Shown here piece by piece: positions 55,252 to 63,592 of a DNA stretch of 64,000 bases; position 1 is the stretch's first letter, and each line of letters begins with the position of its first letter. The notes beneath the pieces are model-generated. The model saw nothing but the letters and a program-made list of their open reading frames with translations, was not told the origin of the DNA and searched no databases. The translations under genes were made by a program, and so were the position numbers. Origin of the DNA: Promethearchaeota archaeon (GTDB lineage Archaea; Asgardarchaeota; Lokiarchaeia; Sigyniarchaeales; SOKP01); NCBI GenBank assembly GCA_016840085.1, contig JAEOTA010000051.1, positions 1 through 64,000 on the forward strand. The letters run 5' to 3'.

Positions 55252-55725
55252 TTAAACCTCAGCTTCTTTTTTATTCCATCCTATGCGTAAACAAAGATTT
55301 TCCAAGGTAATGTACTTATTATAAAATGAAAGGCGCTTCCTGTCTACATTGTTGATTTCAATGGGTTTCAATTCTTGGTATCTATTTTTGAAGCGTTCTG
55401 GGATGTCTGTAATATATACATGAATTCTTTTTAAAGCTTCTTTTCCCCGGAGTTTTTTTCTTGGAAGCATTTGTTTTATGACTCTTCTCATAAAAGTGTC
55501 TGGTCTTCTTTCATGAAACGGGCCTCTACGAGGATTTGTCGCGGTTGTAATATTTAATTTAGCTAAGTATTTTTCGTGAATATCTCTCTTAGTTCCGCTT
55601 ATAATTGCATCTTTAGCATTAATAATTACTATATTCTCTCCCAATAGTGCTTTTTTTGCAATTTGACTACAAAACCGACCTAATATCTTATTGGTAGCAT
55701 CTATTAATTGATATGTTATTACCAT
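55252..55725 (-). CDS. Large-subunit ribosomal protein uL13
   Basis: A 157-residue archaeal L13 (about 15 residues longer than bacterial). It has YQLIDATNKILGRFCSQIAK, the INAKDAIISGTKRDIH strand-turn, and MLPRKKLRGKEALKRIHVYI. Conserved place between eL18 and uS9. Confidence 0.95.
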   Translation of the reverse strand: MVITYQLIDATNKILGRFCSQIAKKALLGENIVIINAKDAIISGTKRDIHEKYLAKLNITTATNPRRGPFHERRPDTFMRRVIKQMLPRKKLRGKEALKRIHVYITDIPERFKNRYQELKPIEINNVDRKRLSFYNKYITLENLCLRIGWNKKEAEV

Positions 55726-55748
55726 TGTTTCAAACTCTCACATTATTA

Positions 55749-56105
55749 TTAATAAAAAATCTTTACTCCATTACCTTTAGGATTTTGTTCCAATAATTCT
55801 TCTATTGAAATTAATTTGCTTCCTGAAGATTCCATTTTTTTCTTAGCAGATTTTGAATATTCTAAACATGCTATTGTTAGAGTATGGTTTAAATCACCTA
55901 CTCCTAATACTTTACCTGGAACAACTATAACATCATTTTTTTTTGTTTTCTTATCAATACGATATAGATTCACTTTAACTTTATTCCTTCTTGGACCACT
56001 TAATTTTTTTGAGATTGTTCTCCATATTTTTATTTTTGTTTTCCATAAATCTCTTATTAATACTCTAATGTAATAATTTGACGGTCCGGTTATTTTATGA
56101 GACAT
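55749..56105 (-). CDS. Large-subunit ribosomal protein eL18
   Basis: A 118-residue archaeal/eukaryotic L18e with IKIWRTISKKLSGPRRNKVK, VVPGKVLGVGDLNHTLTIAC and the basic C-terminal part. Its position right after RNA polymerase subunit D is the standard archaeal order. Confidence 0.95.
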   Translation of the reverse strand: MSHKITGPSNYYIRVLIRDLWKTKIKIWRTISKKLSGPRRNKVKVNLYRIDKKTKKNDVIVVPGKVLGVGDLNHTLTIACLEYSKSAKKKMESSGSKLISIEELLEQNPKGNGVKIFY

Positions 56106-56182
56106 TAAAGGCTCCTATTCATGTTTTAATTCATTAAAATTGATATTTAAAATTCTTGATATTTTAATAAATTTTGGATAGA

Positions 56183-57016
56183 TTATGTTTTTATTTCAAT
56201 TGCCGCAAGTTTTTCAATAAACTCATCAACCTTTTCCAAAAAGATCTCGAAAGTCTTTTTAATTATCATCGCAAAAGGTAAAACACCATCACTTTCAATA
56301 AAAAAAATATAAGTATTTACCTTTTCACCTACTTTTATTGCTTTTTCTGGACAATCTCTTACGCAAGATTCACATAATGTACATTTTTTCCAATAATCCT
56401 CTAATAATTTCGGAGTTTTTTGGTTTGAAAAATCATACAATTTTTCTGGACACATTCTAGATACGATACATCTATCTGGACATTTAGCACATTTATTGTC
56501 ATCAAATTCTATTTCTGGATAAAATCTATAGAAAACATTAGATACAGCTTGCCATTTTACATGATCCTTTGTGATACCTAAGATTGCATACGCTTCTAAA
56601 ATTAGTTTATCATTTTTATCAATTTTAACTATTGGAATAGTAGGATCTACAGGAATTATCTTTGGATCATTTGATTTAAGATCACCAGAATATATTTCTA
56701 AGGGTGTATTCGTTGTGTTTGTTACTTCACATGTTAAAGAGACTTGGCACAAAGGACACCCATATCCCCCGCAGGTACAATCACGAGGTAATTTATAAGT
56801 ATCTAAGTCAGTAGTGAGGGGTATTAAACCTAAACGGTGTGAAATTATCTCATCATAGAGAGGGCTATCATTTTTTAAAATGATTACCTCATCAATAGCC
56901 ATAACAGGTATTTCAGATTGAATGATTCTTCTAATTGCATTTGCCATTTCGATGGAAATTCCCTCAACAACAAAAGACAATTTATGTTCACTTTTTTCGA
57001 GAACTTCAAGATTCAT
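56183..57016 (-). CDS. rpoD: DNA-directed RNA polymerase subunit D (Rpo3), with Fe-S cysteine domain
   Basis: A 277-residue homologue of bacterial alpha / eukaryotic Rpb3. The dimerisation parts are SFVVEGISIEMANAIRRI and DEVIILKNDSPLYDEI. Then comes CTCGGYGCPLCQVSLTCE, and a ferredoxin-like insert with CAKCPDRCIVSRMCPE and CTLCESCVRDCPEKAI. The second set is a complete 4Fe-4S motif; the first has four Cys with different spacing, so one or two clusters may bind. It heads the L18e-L13-S9 cluster. Confidence 0.96.
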   Translation of the reverse strand: MNLEVLEKSEHKLSFVVEGISIEMANAIRRIIQSEIPVMAIDEVIILKNDSPLYDEIISHRLGLIPLTTDLDTYKLPRDCTCGGYGCPLCQVSLTCEVTNTTNTPLEIYSGDLKSNDPKIIPVDPTIPIVKIDKNDKLILEAYAILGITKDHVKWQAVSNVFYRFYPEIEFDDNKCAKCPDRCIVSRMCPEKLYDFSNQKTPKLLEDYWKKCTLCESCVRDCPEKAIKVGEKVNTYIFFIESDGVLPFAMIIKKTFEIFLEKVDEFIEKLAAIEIKT

Positions 57017-57113
57017 AATGCATTAAAAAATTAAAATTTAAGATTAGAATAACAAGGATAATCTGCCATTTTAGATAAGTTTTATTATTCTAGAAAAAAA
57101 AGAGTAAAATTAA

Positions 57114-58442
57114 TTAATAAAACTTTATATATTCATAGGCTTTATTTTGAGATTGGAAGCAATACTTTATTTCTTGAAAATTTTTTCTAAATTCGGTAAC
57201 TTCATCTCTTACCTTTTTAGGGTCCTTCTTATCAATTAACAATTTTTTAAAAAATTCAGCAATATCCACCATTTCGCTTTTACCCATACCTAACCTAGTG
57301 ACTTCAGATGTCCCAATTCTCAAACCACCTGGGTTTTGATAGTGTCTACCTGCTGCGATATCATACGGTAAAAGATTGCGATTAAGAATTATATTTGCTT
57401 CTTCTAATCGTTTTTCGATATCTCCGCCCAATCCAATACTTTTTTCAAAATCTGTAATATCAACAACAATTTGATGGGATTCAGTAAAACCTTTATGTTC
57501 CATCAACACTTTCAATCCCCTTTCATATAAAGCTTGTCCAAGAGTTTTTGCATTTTCGATAACATTTTTATGATATTCTTTCCCAAATTCTAGCATTTCA
57601 GCTAATGCGATAGCTAACCCTGCAACATTATGTAGATGATGATTGGATAGCAAAGCTGGAAAGGCACATGATTTTAGTGTTTCAATCAAGTCTTCCCTAT
57701 TTGATACAAGAGTTCCATGTTGAGGCCCTGGGAGTGTTTTATGAGTACTTAAAGACATCGCATCCGCCCCTTCTCTTAAAGGATCTTGGAAATATCCTGA
57801 ACCGATTAATCCAGCTACATGTGCTGCATCATAACCCACATAAGCTCCAACTTCTTTTGCAACATCACCTAATTCTTTAATTGGATGCGGGAATAAAAAT
57901 ACTGAACCTCCAAATAAAACTAATTCAGGTTCAAATTCTCTAATGATTTTTGCTGAACCATCAATATCAAGATTCATTTCATCATTATCAAATGCTAAAT
58001 ATTCAACATTTATTCCTCTTGTCGTTCCTGCGGTACCAAAAATTTCTCTCCCACTTTTTGCAAATCGAGGACCATGTGAAATATGACCCCCCCGAACAAT
58101 TGACATGCAACACATTTTTCCATTATTATCTGATGTGAATGCATTATACATAACTAAGTTAGCAACAACTCCAGATACTGGGCGAACATCAGCATGTATA
58201 CATTTGAAATATTCATTAGCAAGATCCATGCAGATATCTTCAATTTGGTCTATATATGTACACCCTGCATAAACACGTTGTCCACTCCAACCTTCTGCAT
58301 AACGATGTGAAAAATCTGTTGCACAGGCTTCATCTACTGCAGGGCTGGTAATATTTTCAGAAGCTATTAAAGGAATCGATCTTTGAAACCAATCATGGTG
58401 TTCAAGTAAGAGATTTCGGATTTCAGCTATTTTTTTCTTCAA
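57114..58442 (-). CDS. glyA: Serine hydroxymethyltransferase
   Basis: A 442-residue PLP enzyme converting serine to glycine with a folate-type carrier. PLP Lys 235 is in SLSTHKTLPGPQHG, the PLP-ring Asp and His are in YDAAH (D205, H208), and the substrate region is IASENITS. This is the archaeal-type SHMT that may use tetrahydromethanopterin or folate; which one is not visible. Monocistronic. Confidence 0.95.
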   Translation of the reverse strand: MKKKIAEIRNLLLEHHDWFQRSIPLIASENITSPAVDEACATDFSHRYAEGWSGQRVYAGCTYIDQIEDICMDLANEYFKCIHADVRPVSGVVANLVMYNAFTSDNNGKMCCMSIVRGGHISHGPRFAKSGREIFGTAGTTRGINVEYLAFDNDEMNLDIDGSAKIIREFEPELVLFGGSVFLFPHPIKELGDVAKEVGAYVGYDAAHVAGLIGSGYFQDPLREGADAMSLSTHKTLPGPQHGTLVSNREDLIETLKSCAFPALLSNHHLHNVAGLAIALAEMLEFGKEYHKNVIENAKTLGQALYERGLKVLMEHKGFTESHQIVVDITDFEKSIGLGGDIEKRLEEANIILNRNLLPYDIAAGRHYQNPGGLRIGTSEVTRLGMGKSEMVDIAEFFKKLLIDKKDPKKVRDEVTEFRKNFQEIKYCFQSQNKAYEYIKFY

Positions 58443-58715
58443 TTTAAATCATTCTCTAATTTTTAGTTTAAACGTTAATAAAATAATAACTCTTCAATTT
58501 TTTTAAATCTTTGTCAGAACTCTAAATTTATTTAATAATAAGTAATAAAACAGGTTTAAACTCTTATTAGATTCACCCAATTTAGACTTTTAGGGAAAAT
58601 GTGAAAAAACAAACAAAATAAGAGTTAAGGTTCATTACATAGTAAATTTAAAAGTTATCAGATAAATTGATTAGCATTAAATTTGAAGATTAATAAGAAC
58701 ACATTTGCTAATGAG

Positions 58716-59615
58716 TTATTCTTTAGACTGTTCTAAAATTAATCGAGCTTCAAATAAATTTAATTTTTTACCAGCTTTTTGTTTTTCCAAAGCCGTTGCT
58801 AATTTATCTTGTTTAATTTTTTTTAATATTTCACTTCTCTTACTAATTTGACGCGGTCTCGTAGAAGGTTTTCTGCTAGGTGTGTATGGTCTTTTTCCCC
58901 TAGAAATTTTCTTCCTTTGATTCATTAAATTCAAATATTGTTCATGGTATCGGTCTGCAGATTTCTTATTTTCGATCAATTCTTCTTCTATAATTCTTTT
59001 ATTTTCTTTAAGTTGATCTACTTTTTGAAAGGTCTCTAACATTTTAGCATGATATTCTTGAGATTTATTTGACCATTTATTTAATTGTTCATAGATTTTA
59101 TTAAGATTAATCTTAACTATCTCACTTTTTCTTTCAATCCTAAAAAGATCGCTATTCTGTTGCACTGCAAAATAATTTTGTTTCATTTCTGCTAATTCTT
59201 TTATTTTATCTATAAGAGCGTTTTCTTCTGAGATATCTAGATTTTCAATCTCAATTCTTCTTTCTAAATTATCTATTTTCCGTTCAATTTGTTTAATCGA
59301 AACAATTGTATTTGGCTTTTTATTATTTTTTCGAATTGCCTTTTTTTCTTCTGTTAATTTCTCTAATAAGGTTTTATATTCAATTTTTTTGTCTTTTAAC
59401 TGTTTTACTTTATCATTCCAATAATCTCTTCTCTTTTTATATTTTTCTTTCGCAAATTTTAATAAATTATTAATTTCAGTTTCGTTTTCTTGTAAGTTAT
59501 TGATATATTCCTTCGTTTTTGCATTCAAATCATCTCTTTTCTTACGAATATCATCGATTATGAGTTGAAGGTCTCTAAGAGATTTTTGAGAGCTATTAGG
59601 TTTATTTCTACTCAT
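58716..59615 (-). CDS. Archaeal coiled-coil protein (COG1340-like)
   Basis: A 299-residue protein almost entirely predicted as coiled coil from about residue 10 to 235, rich in Lys, Glu, Asn and Asp, with a basic Pro/Arg/Ser linker (KRPYTPSRKPSTRPRQ) and a short helical C-terminus. This is the layout of the COG1340 uncharacterised archaeal family. It should form long parallel rods; no enzymatic motif is seen. It is divergent from trmI, which may be chance. Confidence 0.7.
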   Translation of the reverse strand: MSRNKPNSSQKSLRDLQLIIDDIRKKRDDLNAKTKEYINNLQENETEINNLLKFAKEKYKKRRDYWNDKVKQLKDKKIEYKTLLEKLTEEKKAIRKNNKKPNTIVSIKQIERKIDNLERRIEIENLDISEENALIDKIKELAEMKQNYFAVQQNSDLFRIERKSEIVKINLNKIYEQLNKWSNKSQEYHAKMLETFQKVDQLKENKRIIEEELIENKKSADRYHEQYLNLMNQRKKISRGKRPYTPSRKPSTRPRQISKRSEILKKIKQDKLATALEKQKAGKKLNLFEARLILEQSKE

Positions 59616-59775
59616 AAATTAATTCATTAAAGAGTATTTAATAAAAAGATTTTTTAAAAAGTGTTTAAGTAAATACATTGAATATTTTTTATATATTTTA
59701 TGTAAATAAATCAGAAATAAAAGTTAGGCTACTGATAAAAAATTAAAGATTTATTAATTTTAGAAATAATAAAGA

Positions 59776-60654
59776 ATGAAATTAAATATGACTCCTAAAA
59801 TAGTAAAGGAAAATGATTTAATTTTCTTGGTACTTGATGATAGAAGGAGATGGCTAGTGCAGTGTCAATCTGGAGCCACTTTCCATACACATAAAGGAAT
59901 AATTGAATTTGATGATATAATAGGGAAAGAATTTGGGACTGTGATTTTTTCAAAACCATTTGAAAAACAAGGTTATAAGTTTTACGTGTTAAAACCTTTA
60001 CCTTCTGATTATATAATCCATATGACTCGTAAGACTCAAATAATTTATCCTGAAGATGCTGGAATGATTCTACTCTACTCAGGTATTGGACCTGGAAGTA
60101 TAGTCATTGAAGCTGGTTGTGGTTCTGGAGCTCTGACATGTATCTTAGGGAATTATGTTCGTCCAAATGGGCATGTATATTCTTATGATAATCGCGAAAA
60201 ATCGATAAAAAGAGCGAATAAAAATGTAGAAAAAGCAAAATTAGACGAATTTGTTACTATAAAATCAGCAGATATTATAACTGATAATTTAAATCAAACT
60301 GGTGTAGATTCTGTAGTTTTAGATATTGCTGAACCATGGAATTCCATTGTAAAAGTTAAAAATTATTTAAAGTTAAGTGGAACGCTTTTTTCATTTTCCC
60401 CAACCATTGAACAAGTGAAGAAAACTACGTTTGAGATGAGAGAAAATGATTTTATTGAAATAAAAACATTTGAATTAATAAAAAGAAAAATTCAAGTTAG
60501 AAAGAATGCTACTCGACCTGAAGTGAGAATGATTGGTCATACGGGCTATTTAACATTTGGAAGGAAAGTTAAAGATATGAAAAATCCTTATAGAGAAAAA
60601 AAACCAAAAGTAAAAGAAAAGATAAATATGAATGGAATGCCTTTAAGAAGGTGA
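59776..60654 (+). CDS. trmI: tRNA (adenine-57/58-N1)-methyltransferase
   Basis: A 292-residue TrmI-type methyltransferase. The N-terminal beta barrel (about 1-75) is followed by the SAM site EAGCGSGALTCILG (about 113-126), SYDNREKSIKRANKN, and LDIAEPWNSI. The C-terminus is Lys-rich. It methylates N1 of A57/A58 in the T-loop of tRNA. Its UGA stop (60652-60654) is in the same frame as the next coding segment. Confidence 0.93.
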   Translation: MKLNMTPKIVKENDLIFLVLDDRRRWLVQCQSGATFHTHKGIIEFDDIIGKEFGTVIFSKPFEKQGYKFYVLKPLPSDYIIHMTRKTQIIYPEDAGMILLYSGIGPGSIVIEAGCGSGALTCILGNYVRPNGHVYSYDNREKSIKRANKNVEKAKLDEFVTIKSADIITDNLNQTGVDSVVLDIAEPWNSIVKVKNYLKLSGTLFSFSPTIEQVKKTTFEMRENDFIEIKTFELIKRKIQVRKNATRPEVRMIGHTGYLTFGRKVKDMKNPYREKKPKVKEKINMNGMPLRR

Positions 60655-60666
60655 GATATCACGGAT

Positions 60667-60993
60667 ATTGACTATAAAGATTTTTTAAAATTAGATATAA
60701 GAGTTGGTTTTGTAAAGAAATGTGATAAAATTCCTGACTCAAATAATTTATATAAAATGATGGTAGATTGCGGAGAAAATAATCTAAGACAAATTGTATC
60801 AGGTATTTCTCAATATTATACCTCGGAAGATTTGATTGGTAAGAAAATTATCGTATTAACTAATTTAAAACCTCGAAAATTCATGGGAATTGAAAGTCAG
60901 GGAATGTTATTAGCTGCTGATCATAATAATGAGCCATTTTTATTAAAAATTGATGAAAGAAAACCAATACCCCCCGGATGTAGAATAAAATAA
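60667..60993 (+). CDS. tRNA-binding domain protein (MetRS-beta/Trbp111-like) with non-standard start
   Basis: The reading frame encodes a complete OB-fold tRNA-binding domain of about 108 residues: YKDFLKLDIRVGFVKKC at the start, then RQIVSGISQYY, VLTNLKPRKFMGI and ESQGMLLAA. The family starts just before YKDF, yet no ATG, GTG or TTG lies in frame between the trmI stop and ATG 60757, which would remove the first two strands. ATT 60667 fits the family's N-terminus and lies 11 nt after the AGGTGAG at 60649-60655. Alternatives are readthrough of the trmI UGA, or a start at 60757 that yields a broken fold. Confidence 0.7.
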   Translation: MDYKDFLKLDIRVGFVKKCDKIPDSNNLYKMMVDCGENNLRQIVSGISQYYTSEDLIGKKIIVLTNLKPRKFMGIESQGMLLAADHNNEPFLLKIDERKPIPPGCRIK

Positions 60994-61416
60994 TTAAAAA
61001 CCTTTATATTGTGCCCCTACTTTAAATTCTTTCTTTTTCTTGAATCGTTCGGTCTTAAAAAAATGTTTCTTCTTTTCTGGTAAAATTTCCACGTACTTTC
61101 TTAATATGTCTTCTAAATATTCCTTCGTTTCTTTACTACTAGTGATTTTATTTGGACCAGATAAATATTCTAATATTTCTTTATCTTTAGATTCTGGAGA
61201 TAAACCTAAATTTTTAATTGGTATATGAACAGAATGTAAGAACCAACCAACAGACTTATCATCGTGAGCAATTATTTTTAAAATATTAGCTTCCTCTTTC
61301 TTGATTTTAAAATCAAGTAACTTTTTTCCTGGTTTTATTATTATACTAGCATATAAAGGAATTTTATTCTTTGTATCATGTATTTTTTTATAAAACGATT
61401 TTAATTTTTCACTCAT
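60994..61416 (-). CDS. Unknown basic protein
   Basis: A 140-residue protein with alternating strands and helices (PLYASIIIKPGKKLLDFKIK, then ILKIIAHDDKSVGWF) and a very basic tail (KKKHFFKTERFKKKKEFKV). It ends exactly at the end of the tRNA-binding gene. No family is recognised; the basic tail suggests RNA binding. Confidence 0.5.
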   Translation of the reverse strand: MSEKLKSFYKKIHDTKNKIPLYASIIIKPGKKLLDFKIKKEEANILKIIAHDDKSVGWFLHSVHIPIKNLGLSPESKDKEILEYLSGPNKITSSKETKEYLEDILRKYVEILPEKKKHFFKTERFKKKKEFKVGAQYKGF

Positions 61417-61531
61417 AACAATTCAAAAAGTTAAAAACAAATATGTATTAAAAAGAATAAATTAAAATTCATAAATAAATTTATTATTTAATAGTTAAGC
61501 TTAAATTCTATTCTCCCCTGAGGACATTAAA

Positions 61532-62572
61532 TTGAACTCTTTAGAAACTCTAGAATATTATTTCAAAAAGAAAATCGCTATCCTAGGAGGGATGGAAACT
61601 TATAAAGATGAGCTTCAGAAAAGACTAAGCTCAAATTGTTTGCCATTAGAAAATAAGCAAAATATTGGTGTGAATATAAGTAAAATCGATTTTATATTTA
61701 AATTAAATAATAAATTTGAATTTCTTTTATGGAATATTGATTGTAGACAACAAAGAGCTTTTTTGCGAACAGTTTTCTACAATGGTGCTGATGCAATAAT
61801 TATTTTGATATCAGAAACGAAAACTATTCAAATTATACAATATTTGAATGAAATACAATCAAGATTACCTGAAGTAACTCTAATTTTCTGTGTGATTCTT
61901 GAAAAAATTTCAAAAGATGAAATTATTGAGCTTTATTTTAAGAATGAAGAGTTTAGAGATCTGCTTGAGATGTATAGTATTGAAATTAATGAAATTACTG
62001 ATCCAGCAGAAATTTTAAACCAAATATCACAAATTTGTATGACAAAAGTATATGAAAAAGAATCAGAAAATAATTATATTATTGATTTTATCTCTCATAA
62101 TCTGTTATTTCGTAATTCTATGATACATGATCATTGTAACGATTATTATGAACCAGATTCTACTAGATTAAAAATCCCTAAAAAAATCGATACTGAATTA
62201 TTAATTAAATATATCCAAAAATCTAATTTAGGGGTTCATTATGAGCCTATTAATTGGATCAAAATAAAAAATGAAACATTTGGTACTTTTTCATTATATC
62301 TTAAAAATGGCAATGTATATTATTTTCCTAAGCTATGTGAGACTTGTAATGATAAAAAATGCATGAAATTTAGAAAAGCCCCTTATTTCATTTGTATTGA
62401 GGCAAGAGAATCATTTGGTTGGACTAATGTCAATGGATTCAGCCAAAACGAACTTCTGGTTTTAGCTAAAATCTTTGCTTTAAAGGAGGGAAATGAAACT
62501 ATTTTACCTAAATCAATTCTAAAGCAAATTAAAAAACTTAATAAATGTGAAAAAAATAAAAAATTCAAATGA
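61532..62572 (+). CDS. Degenerate small-GTPase domain fused to an unknown domain
   Basis: A 346-residue protein. Residues about 10-125 resemble a Ras-like fold, but the nucleotide motifs are broken. The P-loop equivalent ILGGMETYKDE (17-27) keeps a Lys but lacks the Gly before it and the Ser/Thr after it. The WDxxGQ position reads WNIDCRQ (67-73). Residues 200-346 form a second domain with CETCNDKKCMKF. It starts with TTG. It overlaps yjbQ by 4 nt. Probably a pseudo-GTPase scaffold, by inference. Confidence 0.6.
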   Translation: MNSLETLEYYFKKKIAILGGMETYKDELQKRLSSNCLPLENKQNIGVNISKIDFIFKLNNKFEFLLWNIDCRQQRAFLRTVFYNGADAIIILISETKTIQIIQYLNEIQSRLPEVTLIFCVILEKISKDEIIELYFKNEEFRDLLEMYSIEINEITDPAEILNQISQICMTKVYEKESENNYIIDFISHNLLFRNSMIHDHCNDYYEPDSTRLKIPKKIDTELLIKYIQKSNLGVHYEPINWIKIKNETFGTFSLYLKNGNVYYFPKLCETCNDKKCMKFRKAPYFICIEARESFGWTNVNGFSQNELLVLAKIFALKEGNETILPKSILKQIKKLNKCEKNKKFK

Positions 62573-62991
62573 CAGTAGTTTTTAAAACATTTGAATTAAG
62601 ATCTAAAGCTTATTGTGATTTAATTAATATAACTGATCACGTTCAAAACTCTCTATATGATAGTGGTCTTAATAATGGAATTGTAAATGTTCATGTTGCA
62701 GGGTCAACAGGAGCAATATCCACTATAGAGTATGAACCTGGATTAGTTCAGCATGATATCAAAGAACTTTTAGAAAAATTAATTCCTTATGATAAGAATT
62801 ATGCGCACCATAAGACTTGGCATGATTACAATGGAGCTGGTCATTTGAGAAGTTTTCTTATTAAGACTTCACAGACATTTCCATTTAAAGATCAGAAATT
62901 AATACATGGAACCTGGCAGCAGATAGTTTTCATCGAATGTGACGAGAAAGGGAGACATAGGACCATTTATTGTACTATTATCGGAGACTAG
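62569..62991 (+). CDS. yjbQ: YjbQ/UPF0047 family protein
   Basis: A 140-residue trimeric beta-sandwich protein. The conserved stretch HKTWHDYNGAGHLRS carries the His/Asp/Asn residues that bind metal and substrate in this family; VHVAGSTGAIST and GTWQQIVFIECDE are also typical. YjbQ proteins are linked to a secondary thiamine-phosphate-synthase activity. It overlaps the upstream pseudo-GTPase gene by 4 nt, an unusual partnership. Confidence 0.92.
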   Translation: MTVVFKTFELRSKAYCDLINITDHVQNSLYDSGLNNGIVNVHVAGSTGAISTIEYEPGLVQHDIKELLEKLIPYDKNYAHHKTWHDYNGAGHLRSFLIKTSQTFPFKDQKLIHGTWQQIVFIECDEKGRHRTIYCTIIGD

Positions 62992-63043
62992 GAATCGGAG
63001 ATTAGGTAAATAATAAATAAATTAAAAAAAATACAATTAATTA

Positions 63044-63280
63044 TTATTTTTTCTTAGATTCTTTAATTAGATCTTCCAATTCTGTAATTATAACGTGATA
63101 TTTATCTCGAAGCCGAATTTTATCAAACTTTTCTTTAAGATTTATAACTGATTCATCAAGATGTTTCAACTGTTCAGCGAACACAGGAATTCTCTTAAAG
63201 TTCTTATAAGATCTTTCTTTTAACCCAATCTGATACTCTAAATTTTCTAAAAACTTATTCTTAATTTCAATCAATAACAT
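63044..63280 (-). CDS. Small helical protein of unknown function
   Basis: About 78 residues of coiled-coil-like helix (MLLIEIKNKFLENLEYQIGL, then KHLDESVINLKEKFDKI). An upstream ATG at 63349 would add 23 hydrophobic residues (TFIFFKAITVILL), which could act as a membrane anchor; the shorter start is preferred. No family is recognised. Confidence 0.45.
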   Translation of the reverse strand: MLLIEIKNKFLENLEYQIGLKERSYKNFKRIPVFAEQLKHLDESVINLKEKFDKIRLRDKYHVIITELEDLIKESKKK

Positions 63281-63592
63281 CAACCTTTTTTTAAAAATTA
63301 TATCATTGAGTAAAATCACAGTAATCGCTTTAAAAAATATAAATGTCATATAAATGTCATTAAAATAGCTTCAAAATTAGCGTTTTTAAAGTAGATTCTT
63401 GTAAAAATACGAAATTAAAGATATACGAATAATATTAAGAAAATATCTCAATATTATAACACACAATATATCAAATTACAATATTGTCCTTTCGAAACAA
63501 TCAAATAATGGATTCAAAGGGATTTAAAAGTATTTGAATCTATTATTTTATTAAATTGAAAAATTAGCTCTTAAGAATATGAGTTGATATTA

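Noticed and set aside
60652..60654. UGA as selenocysteine, joining trmI and the tRNA-binding domain
   Set aside because: TrmI is complete at its UGA, the site is not a redox position and I see no SECIS-like stem; readthrough or an AUU start is simpler.
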